A stretch of 64,000 nt of DNA from Nocardioides turkmenicus (GTDB lineage: Bacteria; Actinomycetota; Actinomycetes; Propionibacteriales; Nocardioidaceae): positions 186,001 to 250,000 of the forward strand of contig NZ_JAALAA010000002.1 of the NCBI RefSeq assembly GCF_011045035.1, read 5' to 3'. Both the position numbers and the translations under genes were made by a program. This document shows, in pieces, positions 27,704-35,815 of the stretch. Position 1 is the first letter of the stretch, and every line of letters begins with the position of its first letter. The notes under the pieces are model-generated. The model had not been told where the DNA came from and made no database searches. It worked only from the letters and a program-made list of their open reading frames with translations.

Positions 27704-28561
27704 ATGCCTTCCCCCGACACGACCTTCGTCCTGGTCCACGGCGCCTTCGCCAACTCGTTCTCGTTCGCACCGCTCCAGGCCGAGCTGGCGCTGCGCGGGT
27801 ATCGCTCGCTGGCGGTCGATCTCCCCGGCCATGGCTTCGGCGCGACCTTCCCGGTTGCCTACCAGGCTCCCCAGGACCTCGCCGCGCTCGCGACCGCACC
27901 GGGCGGGATCAAGGGCGTGACCCTCGCCGACAACGTGGCCCATCTGGTCTCGGTGCTCGAGCGGGCGAAGGAGCACGGATCGGTGATCGTGGTCGCGCAC
28001 AGCCGCGGCGGGATCACCCTGACCGCGACCGCCAACGCCCGCCCCGACCTGATCGACCAGATGGTCTACGTGTCGGCCTGGGCCCCGGTGACTCTTGATG
28101 CCGCGGCGTACAACGCGGAGCCGGAGATGGCCTCCTTCGACGCGTCGGTGCTGATCGGTGCGGCCGCCGCCAACCCCGCCGACGTCGGCCTGCTGCGCTG
28201 CAACTTCCGCACCGCCTCCACCGAGGTCCTCGCCGGCCTCAAGCACGCCTTCATGGCCGACGGCACCGACGACGAGTTCCGTACGTTCCTCAACACCTTC
28301 CAGCCCGACGAGAACCTCGATGCCGGCGGTCCCGACGACCGCGCCCAGGCGGCGACCTGGGGCACCGTGCCGCGGGCGTACATCCGCCTCAGCGAGGACG
28401 TCAGCCTGCCGCCGGCGATGCAGGACCGGCTGATCCGCGAGGGCGACGAGCTCACCCCGGACAACCCGTACGCCGTCCACACCCTCGCCTCCAGCCACCT
28501 CCGCTGGCTCGTTCACCCCGCGCCCGCCGCCGACCTGTTGGTGAAGATCGCCGCCGGCTGA
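27704..28561 (+). CDS. Alpha/beta hydrolase (esterase-like, EstC/salicylate-esterase type)
   Basis: A 285-residue alpha/beta hydrolase. The oxyanion loop LVHGAFANSFSF, nucleophile Ser100 in AHSRGG, and a late SSHLRWLVHP segment carrying the likely catalytic His are visible. The fold resembles plant methyl-salicylate esterase homologues with a lid. It is probably a carboxylesterase of a small secondary metabolite. It is convergent with the SDR gene (14 bp). The substrate is unknown. Confidence 0.8.
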   Translation: MPSPDTTFVLVHGAFANSFSFAPLQAELALRGYRSLAVDLPGHGFGATFPVAYQAPQDLAALATAPGGIKGVTLADNVAHLVSVLERAKEHGSVIVVAHSRGGITLTATANARPDLIDQMVYVSAWAPVTLDAAAYNAEPEMASFDASVLIGAAAANPADVGLLRCNFRTASTEVLAGLKHAFMADGTDDEFRTFLNTFQPDENLDAGGPDDRAQAATWGTVPRAYIRLSEDVSLPPAMQDRLIREGDELTPDNPYAVHTLASSHLRWLVHPAPAADLLVKIAAG

Positions 28562-28575
28562 GGCCGCTCAGCAGC

Positions 28576-29310
28576 TCACCACGGCACGGTCCCGTCGGCG
28601 TCGACGAACGTCCCGGAGGGGGCGTCGTCGGGCAGGGTCGCCGCACGATGGACCACCTCGGCGGCCTGGTCCGCCGTGATGGGTGCGTTGTCGCGGTTGA
28701 TCGGGGTCAGGTCGGTCTGCACGAACCCCGGGCAGACCGAGGTCACCTTGACGGGCGTGTCGACGAGCGCCTTCGCGAGCGCGATGGTCACGTTGTTCAG
28801 CGCGGCCTTGGAGGACTGGTACGCGGGCACGACCATGCCGTAGTAGGGCGACTCGGGGTTCGTCTGGTCGGCGAGCGAGGCCATCGTGGTGGTCACGTTC
28901 ACGATGCGGCCCGCCTCGCTCTTCCGGATCAGCGGCAGGAACGCCTCCAGGACGGCGACCGCGCCGAGCAGGTTGGTCTCGTAGGTGGTGCGGAACATCT
29001 GCAGGTCGACGACCTCCGCCGGATCGGCGTTGGTGGCCTCTGGGAGGACCCCGGCGTTGTTGACGAGCACGTCGAGCCGGCCGTACGTCGCGGCGACCTG
29101 GTCGGCGGCGCGCTGCACGCTGTCCTCGTCGGTGACGTCGAGCTGGAGCGCCGAGGCCGAGTGGCCCTGCTGGTTGAGCCGGTCGACCTCGGCCTCGAGG
29201 TCCTCGGCTCGGCGGGCGGTCAGGATGACGTGCGCGCCGCTCTGGGCCAGACGGCGTGCGGTGGCCTCGCCGATACCGCGGCTGGCTCCGGTGACAAGGG
29301 CGACCTTCAT
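28576..29310 (-). CDS. Short-chain dehydrogenase/reductase
   Basis: A 244-residue classical SDR. The cofactor motif TGASRGIG is at 7–14, then NNAG, and the catalytic Tyr-x-x-x-Lys occurs as YQSSK in the AYQSSKAALNN segment. It uses NAD(P)H to reduce a carbonyl or oxidise an alcohol. A perfect 8-bp inverted repeat lies in its upstream region. ATG 29310 is the start. Function beyond oxidoreduction is unassigned. Confidence 0.88.
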   Translation of the reverse strand: MKVALVTGASRGIGEATARRLAQSGAHVILTARRAEDLEAEVDRLNQQGHSASALQLDVTDEDSVQRAADQVAATYGRLDVLVNNAGVLPEATNADPAEVVDLQMFRTTYETNLLGAVAVLEAFLPLIRKSEAGRIVNVTTTMASLADQTNPESPYYGMVVPAYQSSKAALNNVTIALAKALVDTPVKVTSVCPGFVQTDLTPINRDNAPITADQAAEVVHRAATLPDDAPSGTFVDADGTVPW

Positions 29311-29326
29311 GTGCTTCCCATCGTTC

Positions 29327-29351
29327 GACTGGTCTGTGTCATCGACCAGTC
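29327..29351. promoter_or_regulatory. Operator-like inverted repeat upstream of the SDR gene
   Basis: GACTGGTC (29327–29334) and GACCAGTC (29344–29351) are perfect arms separated by 9 bp. On the minus strand this overlaps TTGACT, a possible –35 of the SDR promoter, so binding there would repress. Confidence 0.6.
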
Positions 29352-29473
29352 AACGGGGTCCGGCCTGCCGTTTCCGGCGGCTATCGGACGTCGCATGAGC
29401 CCTTTGGTCACCCGCCGATCGCTGCGGCGAAAACGGTTTCGCGCGGCGACTCCCTTCCTGGTTCACTGGCCCG

Positions 29474-30781
29474 GTGGCATCCTCCCCCACCTCGCTCTGG
29501 CACACCCTGATCCATCTTCGAGGCAACCCGCGCGCCTGCGTGTGGACCGAGCCGATGTGGGGCCTGTCGATGGCACTGGTGCTGCCGTACCTCTCCGTCT
29601 TCATGCTCACGCTCGGCCTGCACGACGCGCAGATCGGCCTGCTGGCGACCGCCGGGATGATCTCCCAGGTGGTCTTCGGGCTCGCCGGCGGCATCATCAC
29701 CGACCGGATGGGGCGCCGGCTGACGAACGCGGTCTTCGACGTGATCGCCTTCGTGATCCCCTGCCTGATCTGGGCGTTCGCTCAGGACTTCTGGGCCTTC
29801 CTGGCCGCCTCGCTGCTCAACGGCGCGCTGCAGGTCACCGCGAACGCCTGGGACTGCCTGATGGTCGAGGACGCCGAGCGCGACCAGATCACCGGGATCT
29901 ACTCCCTCGTGCGGGTCGCGGCCGACTGCTCGGCCCTCTTCGCCCCGATCGCCGCCTTCATGGTCGCGCAGTTCGGCCTGGAGCCGGCCGTGCGTGTGCT
30001 CTTCATCAACGCCGCGGTGGTGATGCTGGCCAAGATCATCCTGCTGTACGCCGCCTCCACCGAGACCCGCCAGGGCCGGATCCGGATGGAGGAGACCCGG
30101 CACGAGAGCCTGTGGCGGCTCTTCGTCGGCTACCGCGAGGCCGCGAAGCTGCTCGGCCGCTCGCACGGCTCGCTCCTGGCGCTGGCCATCGCCGCTCTGG
30201 TCGCGGCAGTCACCCTCGTCAACGGCACCTTCTGGCAGATCCTGGTCAACCAGCACCTGCACGTACCCGACCCGGTGCTGCCGTTCTTCCCGATGGTGCG
30301 CTCCCTGCTGTCGGTGCTCTTCCTCTTCACCCTCATCCGCCGGCTGACCTCGGGGCACGACCTCAGGCTGGCGAGCCTCTGGGGCTTCGGCATCTATCTG
30401 GCGGGCCAGGTCGTGCTCGTCGCGATCCCGGCCGGCGACGGTGTCGCGGGTCCGGTGACGTACGCGCTTCTCGGGGTGTGCCTGCTCCTCGACGGCTTCG
30501 GGGCCGGGATGCTCTTCATGCTCTCGGAGTCGCTCGTCGCCTTCCATGTCGACGAGGCCGAGCGGTCGCGGGTGATGGCGCTGCAGCGCACCGTGGTGAT
30601 GCTCGCTGCCGCGCCGTTCGGCTGGATCTCCGGGTGGCTCTCCGGCATCGACCGTACGTATCCGTTCTGGCTGACCAGCGCGCTGCTGGTGATCGGCGTG
30701 ATCACCACCATCGTCTGGTGGGCCGGGCCTCACACCGAGCCACCGGTCGAGGCCGAGCCCGAGTCCGTGAATCGCGCGTGA
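29474..30781 (+). CDS. MFS transporter, unassigned subfamily
   Basis: A 435-residue transporter of about 12 helices. The loop 2–3 motif GGIITDRMGRR is the major facilitator signature. The sequence FMLTLGLHDAQIGLLATAGM before it indicates the outward face typical of antiporters. GTG 29474 is the start. Substrate and direction of transport are not evident. It is divergent from the SDR gene, with a 163-bp gap containing the palindrome. Confidence 0.8.
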   Translation: MASSPTSLWHTLIHLRGNPRACVWTEPMWGLSMALVLPYLSVFMLTLGLHDAQIGLLATAGMISQVVFGLAGGIITDRMGRRLTNAVFDVIAFVIPCLIWAFAQDFWAFLAASLLNGALQVTANAWDCLMVEDAERDQITGIYSLVRVAADCSALFAPIAAFMVAQFGLEPAVRVLFINAAVVMLAKIILLYAASTETRQGRIRMEETRHESLWRLFVGYREAAKLLGRSHGSLLALAIAALVAAVTLVNGTFWQILVNQHLHVPDPVLPFFPMVRSLLSVLFLFTLIRRLTSGHDLRLASLWGFGIYLAGQVVLVAIPAGDGVAGPVTYALLGVCLLLDGFGAGMLFMLSESLVAFHVDEAERSRVMALQRTVVMLAAAPFGWISGWLSGIDRTYPFWLTSALLVIGVITTIVWWAGPHTEPPVEAEPESVNRA

Positions 30782-30807
30782 CCGTTGGGCGCCGCCCGCG
30801 CGGACTG

Positions 30808-30878
30808 GTGTGCGGTCCTGAACGCCCTCGCGACCGAGTGGGGGGTACTCCAGCAACGTGGGCGCCCGGACCGCACAC
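30808..30878. promoter_or_regulatory. Long structured hairpin between MFS and tRNA genes
   Basis: GTGTGCGGTCC (30808–30818) and GGACCGCACAC (30868–30878) pair perfectly across 49 nt. Inside, CGCCC can pair with GGGCG, giving an extended two-part stem. It lies 27 bp after the MFS stop. It may end that transcript, or be a processing or attenuator structure. Confidence 0.55.
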
Positions 30879-30961
30879 GGAAGTGATAGCACGCATCCGC
30901 GACCGAGCGCTGACAAACGTCCCCAATTGGTAACGGGGGCGCCGAGCCACGCAAACCAAGG

Positions 30962-31006
30962 AACCCCGGTCTCGCAGCCAGCGTCTTCGCTGGTGAGACC
31001 GGGGTT
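30962..31006. terminator. Terminator flanking tRNA-Thr
   Basis: AACCCCGGTCTC (30962–30973) pairs perfectly with GAGACCGGGGTT (30995–31006), and the apex CCAGCG–TCTT–CGCTGG adds a further stem. It lies just beyond the 3' end of the minus-strand tRNA gene and can serve either direction. Confidence 0.8.
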
Positions 31007-31012
31007 TCGCTG

Positions 31013-31085
31013 AGCCGCCTGTCGGAATCGAACCGACGACCTATTCATTACGAGTGAATCGCTCTGCCGACTGAGCTAAGGCGGC
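31013..31085 (-). tRNA. tRNA-Thr(CGT)
   Basis: A full cloverleaf reads on the minus strand: acceptor arms GCCGCCT/AGGCGGC, D-arm with AGCTCAGTCGGCAGAGC, anticodon loop CTCGTAA in a perfect ATTCA/TGAAT stem (anticodon CGT, for the ACG codon) and T-loop GGTTCGATTCC. The CCA end is not encoded in full. Confidence 0.95.
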
Positions 31086-31098
31086 GTACCGTCATCCG

Positions 31099-31257
31099 TT
31101 ACCGCATGTAGCGGGTCTGGTTGAGCGGACCGGATGAGTGTACCGAGACTGCGCGCTCGACACTAAAACGGTGCGCCTCGACCTGCTCGTCGATGGTGGT
31201 GCGGGTGGGCTTCCCCTTGCCGATCAGGCGGCCCAGGCGGCGAACGCCGTGCTTCAT
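31099..31257 (-). CDS. Small basic protein upstream of tRNA-Thr
   Basis: A 52-residue open frame, ATG 31257 to TAA 31099–31101, with GGGGAG about 10 bp upstream. Codons are strongly GC3-biased in the first 29 positions. It is rich in Arg/Lys at the N terminus (RRLGRLIGKGKPTR). The stop is 13 bp before the tRNA start, so mini-gene and tRNA may share a transcript. No homology is recognised. The 31258–31340 gap shows only a promoter-like stretch. Confidence 0.5.
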   Translation of the reverse strand: MKHGVRRLGRLIGKGKPTRTTIDEQVEAHRFSVERAVSVHSSGPLNQTRYMR

Positions 31258-31340
31258 TACTGCTCTACTCCCCTATGAACATGGATCTACCACCGACTAT
31301 GGACACAGTGGTGGTGATTCAATGATGACTGTCGGCGACT

Positions 31341-31388
31341 CATAGAGGTAGACGATCTTTCCTTGGAAAGACATAGGATGTCTCTATG
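31341..31388. promoter_or_regulatory. Nested palindromes upstream of the LysR gene
   Basis: TCTTTCC–TT–GGAAAGA (31356–31371) is a perfect 7-bp palindrome. Around it CATAGAG (31341–31347) and CTCTATG (31382–31388) form outer arms, centred within 1 bp of the same axis. The outer arm overlaps the LysR start codon, as expected of an autoregulatory site. Confidence 0.55.
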
Positions 31389-32312
31389 TTGTCGCTGCAC
31401 CAGCTCCGCGTGTTCCTCGCGGTCTACGAGCACGGCTCGCTGACCGCGGCGGCCGAGGAGCTCGGCTATGCGCAGCCGTCGATCTCGGAGCAGGTCAGAG
31501 GCCTGGAGCGTACGCTCGGCGTCCAGCTCTTCCGGCGCGTGGGGCGCGGGGTGGTGCCGACCGCGGTGGCTGACGAGCTGAGGCCGCACGCGGAGCGTAC
31601 GGTCGCGGCCGCCGAGGAGGCGCGCAAGGCCGTGCAGGCGGTGAAGCAGTTCGAGACCGGGACGATCCGGTTCGGGATGTTCGGGATCGCGCGGCTCTAC
31701 GGCGGGGCCGGCCTGGTCGCCGACGTGCTCGACCGCTATCCCGGGGTACGCGTCGAGCTCGTCGGCCAGAACTCCGCCGAGGTGCAGGACGACCTGCGGC
31801 GCGGACGGCTCGAGGCGGCGATGCTCTCCGTCGGCAGCGTCTCGGGCGAGGGTCTGAAGGTCACCCCGGTCGCTCGGGACGAGCTCGTCTACATCTCGGC
31901 CGACCCCGCCCACCTGGCCACGCCGGTCACCCCGCACCGGCTCTCGCTGGCCACACTGGTCATGTCCGACACCACCTGGAGCGCCGAGGACCCCACCCGG
32001 GTCACCATCCGCAACCTGCTCCACGAGACCGGTCGCAATCCGCCCAGCCGGATCGAGGTCGAGGACATCGAGACCGCGGTCGAGCTGGTGGGGATGGGCT
32101 ACGCCGATGGGGTCATCCCGAAGGGAGCAGCCGAGCAGCTGCTCCCCCGGCTGGCACCCAAGGCCGGCTGGGTGTCGCTGCGGCCTCGGACGCACGACAC
32201 CTTCGCCGTCGTCCACCGCACCGACGCCACCCTCTCCCCCGCCGCCACGCTGATGATCGAGCTGGCCACCAAGCGGATCCAGACCATCGCGGACCCGGTC
32301 CACCGCCGCTGA
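31386..32312 (+). CDS. LysR-family transcriptional regulator
   Basis: A 308-residue regulator with the N-terminal LTTR HTH (LHQLRVFLAVYEHGSLTAAAEELGYAQ, PSISEQVRGLERTLG) and a PBP-like ligand domain (about 90–295). It stands alone, separated from its target genes on both sides by a tRNA and an Excalibur gene, so nothing suggests which genes it controls. The start ATG 31386 falls inside the nested palindrome, supporting autoregulation. Confidence 0.88.
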   Translation: MLSLHQLRVFLAVYEHGSLTAAAEELGYAQPSISEQVRGLERTLGVQLFRRVGRGVVPTAVADELRPHAERTVAAAEEARKAVQAVKQFETGTIRFGMFGIARLYGGAGLVADVLDRYPGVRVELVGQNSAEVQDDLRRGRLEAAMLSVGSVSGEGLKVTPVARDELVYISADPAHLATPVTPHRLSLATLVMSDTTWSAEDPTRVTIRNLLHETGRNPPSRIEVEDIETAVELVGMGYADGVIPKGAAEQLLPRLAPKAGWVSLRPRTHDTFAVVHRTDATLSPAATLMIELATKRIQTIADPVHRR

Positions 32313-32326
32313 ATCGGTCGTTTCTT

Positions 32327-32394
32327 GCGGCCGAGAATGCAGTTGCGGGCGACGAAACCACAGTTTCGTCACCCACAACTACCTATTCGGCCGC
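32327..32394. terminator. Long imperfect palindrome between convergent genes
   Basis: GACGAAAC (32351–32358) pairs with GTTTCGTC (32363–32370) around a CACA loop; the stem continues with GGG/CCC, AGTTG/CAACT and GCGGCCGA (32327–32334)/TCGGCCGC (32387–32394), separated by single mismatches and one loose stretch. It separates the LysR and Excalibur genes and can terminate both. Confidence 0.65.
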
Positions 32395-32416
32395 CAAAGG
32401 TGAGGATTCGGCGGGA

Positions 32417-33004
32417 TCAGTCGCAGCCGAAGCCGTCGTCGTCGGCGTCGAGGCGCCACGGGTCGGAGCTGTTGTTGACCCGGACGGGCTTCTTGTAGCC
32501 CGGGATCTCACCGCAGTCGAGGTCGTTGGTCGAGGTGGCGTTGTAGACCTTCTCGCCGTTGGCGTAGGTGTAGTCCAGACCCGAGACGCGCTTCTTCAGG
32601 TAGAACGAAGCGGACACGTCGGCCCGGCGGTTGGCGTCGCCGGCGAACTTCCAGCGGTAGTAGCGGCTGACCTTCGGCGTCACGATGACGGCGCACTTGC
32701 CGTACCGGTTCGTCACGCAGGAGGTCACGCTCATCCAGCGGCCGCTGGCGCGCTTCTGCAGGTGGATGCGCTTGCCCTTGATCGGGTTGCCACCTGCGGT
32801 CAGCTTGCCGACCGGGCGGTAGGAACGAGTCCCGTACTTGTTGGCGGAGACCTTGACGACCTTGGTGACGACCTTGGCCGACACGGTCGTCGGGGCCGTG
32901 GTGGCGTGGGCGGGCTGGCCGATGACGGGGGCGACCGCGATCACCAGGGCGGCGATGGCGGTGGCAGCGAAGGCCTTCGTCGTCGAACGGATTCGCTGGT
33001 TCAT
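32417..33004 (-). CDS. Secreted protein with C-terminal Excalibur calcium-binding domain
   Basis: A 195-residue exported protein. The signal peptide ends near residue 34 (AFAATAIAALVIAVA, cleaved after AHA). A beta-rich middle region with Lys/Arg follows (TGKRIHLQKR-type strands). The C terminus holds the Excalibur signature, DLDCGEIPGY ending in DADDDGFGCD, the Cys-Cys and DxDxDG calcium loop. Function in cell-wall or nuclease-linked proteins is inferred from the family. The start ATG 33004 was chosen; the longer frame upstream lacks a signal peptide. Confidence 0.8.
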   Translation of the reverse strand: MNQRIRSTTKAFAATAIAALVIAVAPVIGQPAHATTAPTTVSAKVVTKVVKVSANKYGTRSYRPVGKLTAGGNPIKGKRIHLQKRASGRWMSVTSCVTNRYGKCAVIVTPKVSRYYRWKFAGDANRRADVSASFYLKKRVSGLDYTYANGEKVYNATSTNDLDCGEIPGYKKPVRVNNSSDPWRLDADDDGFGCD

Positions 33005-33134
33005 GATCACGTGCGAGTGACCCTTCTTCTCGAAGTTGAGTTTCGAGAAGTGATCCTCCGAGCCAGAGGGATCCGCCGGGGGCGTCATGACGAGAACCCA
33101 CCCCACATCGGGTAAATCCGCTGATCGAGCAGCG

Positions 33135-34658
33135 TCAGCACTCCAGGCCGTCGTCGGGCACCTTGCCGTTGACCAGGTAGTCGTCGACGGCGTCGTCGAC
33201 GCAGCCGTTGCCCTGCATGTAGCCGGTGTGGCCGTCGCCGTCACGGGAGACGAGTACGCCGGCGTCGAGGGCCTCGGCGAGGTCCTCCGCCCACTCGTAG
33301 GGGGTGGCCGGGTCGCGGGTGGTGCCGATGACGACGATCGGGTTGGAGCCCTCGGCGTCGATCTCCGGCTCGGGCTCGGTGGCCTTGAACTTCTCCGCGG
33401 CGCAGCCGTTGAGCATCCAGGCCAGGGCGGCACCGAAGGTGGGAGCGGCCTTCTCGAACGCGGGCAGCTGCTTGCGTACGTCCTCCGGGCTGAGGCCGGT
33501 GGAGTCGTCGAGGCAGTTGACCGCCCAGTTGGCCTCCATGGTGTTGTTGATGTAGCGGTCACCCTCGGGGTCACGGCCCGAGTAGTTGTCCGAAAGGTTC
33601 ATCAGTGGGGCACCGTTGCCCTTCATCGCCGCCTGCAGGGCCTCGGTGAGGTAGGGCCAGTAGGACTCGACGTAGAGGGGCGTGATCAGGCCGTAGAGAG
33701 CGTTGCCCGCGGTCAGCTCGCGATCATCTGCCGGCAGCGGCTCGGCGTCGACGACGGCCATCAGCTTCTGGACGCGCTCGACGCCCTCGTCGACGGAGTC
33801 GCCGAGGAAGCAGCTGCCCTCGTCGACGCAGTTCTCGACGTAGGAGCGGAGCGCGACCTCGAAGCCCTTCGCCTGGGCGAGGTTGGCGTCGACGACGCTC
33901 AGCCCGGGAGCGATCGCACCGTCGAGCACGAACCGGCCGACCCGGTCGGGGTAGAGCTCGGCGTAGGTCGAGCCGAGCTGGGTGCCGTAGGAGGCGCCGA
34001 AGTAGTCGAGCTGGTCCTCACCCAGTGCCGCCCGGAGTACGTCCATGTCCCGCGCCGCCTCGACGGTGCTGACGTGGGCGGAGATGCCGTCCTTCTGGGC
34101 CGCGCAGCCGTTGGCCATCTGGACGCCGGTGTCGATGTAGGCCTTCTCCTCCGCGGGGGTGTCGGGGTCGGGGTCGACCGCGACGTAGGCGTCGAGCGCC
34201 TTGTCGTCGAGGCAGTCGACCGGGGTGCTCTGCCCGACGCCGCGGGGGTCGAATCCGATGATGTCGTAGGAGTCGCGGACCGCGGGGCTGAAGGACTGGT
34301 TGTTGTAGAGCGCGTAGTCGATGCCGGAGCCGCCGGGGCCGCCCGGGTTGATCGCCAGCGAGCCGATCTTCTTCTCGTTGGCCGGGTCCTTGATGACCGC
34401 GACGTCGATGGTGCGTCCGGTCGGGTCGGAGTAGTCGAGCGGGACCTCGAGGGTCGCGCACTCGAAAGCGCCGTTGCAGCGTTTCCAGTCCAGCTTCTGG
34501 CTGTAGAAGGTCTGCAACCCCTCGGTCGGGGCCGCGGTGGCCTCCGCGCTCGGGCTCACCCGGTCGGCGTCGGGGGTGCCTCCGCCGGCACCGCAGCCGG
34601 CGGTGAACACGGCCAGGGCGGTCAGGACGACGGCGCCGGTCACTGCTGTGGGTTTCAC
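33135..34658 (-). CDS. Secreted TAP-type alpha/beta hydrolase (peptidase) lipoprotein
   Basis: A 507-residue exported hydrolase. The lipobox FTAGC places the acylated Cys at residue 22. The oxyanion motif NPGGPGGSG (104–112) and nucleophile Ser223 in GASYGT fit the tripeptidyl aminopeptidase group, with the C-terminal TAP domain at about 390–500, where GTTRDPATPYEWA and SRDGDGHTGY contain the catalytic Asp and His. It cleaves N-terminal peptides outside the cell. Its start overlaps the HolB stop by 4 bp, so it is co-transcribed with holB–tmk, which is probably coincidental to function. Confidence 0.85.
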   Translation of the reverse strand: MKPTAVTGAVVLTALAVFTAGCGAGGGTPDADRVSPSAEATAAPTEGLQTFYSQKLDWKRCNGAFECATLEVPLDYSDPTGRTIDVAVIKDPANEKKIGSLAINPGGPGGSGIDYALYNNQSFSPAVRDSYDIIGFDPRGVGQSTPVDCLDDKALDAYVAVDPDPDTPAEEKAYIDTGVQMANGCAAQKDGISAHVSTVEAARDMDVLRAALGEDQLDYFGASYGTQLGSTYAELYPDRVGRFVLDGAIAPGLSVVDANLAQAKGFEVALRSYVENCVDEGSCFLGDSVDEGVERVQKLMAVVDAEPLPADDRELTAGNALYGLITPLYVESYWPYLTEALQAAMKGNGAPLMNLSDNYSGRDPEGDRYINNTMEANWAVNCLDDSTGLSPEDVRKQLPAFEKAAPTFGAALAWMLNGCAAEKFKATEPEPEIDAEGSNPIVVIGTTRDPATPYEWAEDLAEALDAGVLVSRDGDGHTGYMQGNGCVDDAVDDYLVNGKVPDDGLEC

Positions 34659-35815
34659 TGATCTCCTCCGGGCGGCAACAGCGCCACCATCATGGCTTCC
34701 AGCACCAACTGGGGCTGCACGTTGAACTCCAAGAGCTGCTCGCGAGCCTCGAAGATCGCCCCGATGCGCTGCAGGTTGAGCTCGGGGGTCGAGGACGCGA
34801 CGACCTGCTCGATCTCGCGCCGGTGCTCCTCGTTGACCAGCGTCACCGGTGCACCGGCGGCGAGGGTGATCGCGTCGCGGTAGACGGAGACCAGGTCCAT
34901 CAGCCCGCGGTCGATCACGTCGCGGTGGCGGCGGGTGGCCCGGCGCTTCTGGTCCTTCTCGAGCGCGGCCAGCGCGGGACCGTACTCACGCGGCCGGCGG
35001 CCCCGGTCGACCACGCCATAGCCCGCATCGAGGTCGGCCTTCTCCTTCGCGTCGAGATCCGCGGTGACCGCGTCGGCCTCCTCCTTCGAGACCGCGGCCA
35101 GCTCGCCGGCCGCCCGGAGCGCGTCGGCCAGGCTCCGCAGCTTGGCCGGGTAGGCCACCACCTGCTCGCGGCGGCGTCGGGTGTCGTCGTCGCGGGCAAG
35201 CGCCTTGGCCCGGCCGATGTGGCCCTGGCTGGCGCGCGCCGCGTAGGCCGCGCGGGCTTCGTCGACGCCCAGCGTGCGCTGCAGGAAGGTGGTGACGTCC
35301 GGAGCGGTCGGGGTGGTCAGGGTGACCAGCCGGCACCGCGACCGGATCGTCGGCAGGACGTCCTCGACCGTCGGGGCGCACAGCATCCACACCGTGCGGG
35401 CGCCGGGCTCCTCGACCGCCTTGAGCAGGGCGTTGTTGGCCTGCTCGGTGAGCCGGTCGGCGTCCTCGATGATCAGGATCTGCCAGCGGCTTCCGGCCGG
35501 GGTCAGGGCGGACTGGCGCACCAGGTCGCGGATCTCGTCGACGCCGAGAGTGAGCTTCTCGGTGCGTACGAGATTGACGTCGGCGTGGCTGCCGGTGAGC
35601 ACGGTGTGGCACTCGTGGCACTGGCCGCAGCCGCCGTCGGGGCACTGCAGCGCGGCGGCGAAGGCGATCGCGGCGTTGGACCGTCCCGAGCCCGGCGGGC
35701 CGGTGAAGAGCCACGACTGGGTCATGCCGTGACCGGCCGCAGCGGTCTGCAGCGTGGAGACGATGTGGCGCTGGCCGACGAGGTTGTCCCAGACGGAGGT
35801 GGTGGCGACGTTCAT
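34655..35815 (-). CDS. holB: DNA polymerase III subunit delta'
   Basis: A 386-residue clamp-loader subunit. It has a P-loop-like GPPGSGRS (39–46) where the usual Lys is Arg, so it does not hydrolyse ATP, as is normal for delta'. Four Cys (58, 63, 66, 69) form the zinc module. Further blocks are LIIEDADRLTEQANNALLKAVEEPG and the sensor I-like region LPTIRSRC. It loads the sliding clamp with HolA and DnaX. The start ATG 35815 overlaps the tmk stop by 4 bp, the usual tmk–holB order. Confidence 0.9.
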   Translation of the reverse strand: MNVATTSVWDNLVGQRHIVSTLQTAAAGHGMTQSWLFTGPPGSGRSNAAIAFAAALQCPDGGCGQCHECHTVLTGSHADVNLVRTEKLTLGVDEIRDLVRQSALTPAGSRWQILIIEDADRLTEQANNALLKAVEEPGARTVWMLCAPTVEDVLPTIRSRCRLVTLTTPTAPDVTTFLQRTLGVDEARAAYAARASQGHIGRAKALARDDDTRRRREQVVAYPAKLRSLADALRAAGELAAVSKEEADAVTADLDAKEKADLDAGYGVVDRGRRPREYGPALAALEKDQKRRATRRHRDVIDRGLMDLVSVYRDAITLAAGAPVTLVNEEHRREIEQVVASSTPELNLQRIGAIFEAREQLLEFNVQPQLVLEAMMVALLPPGGDQ

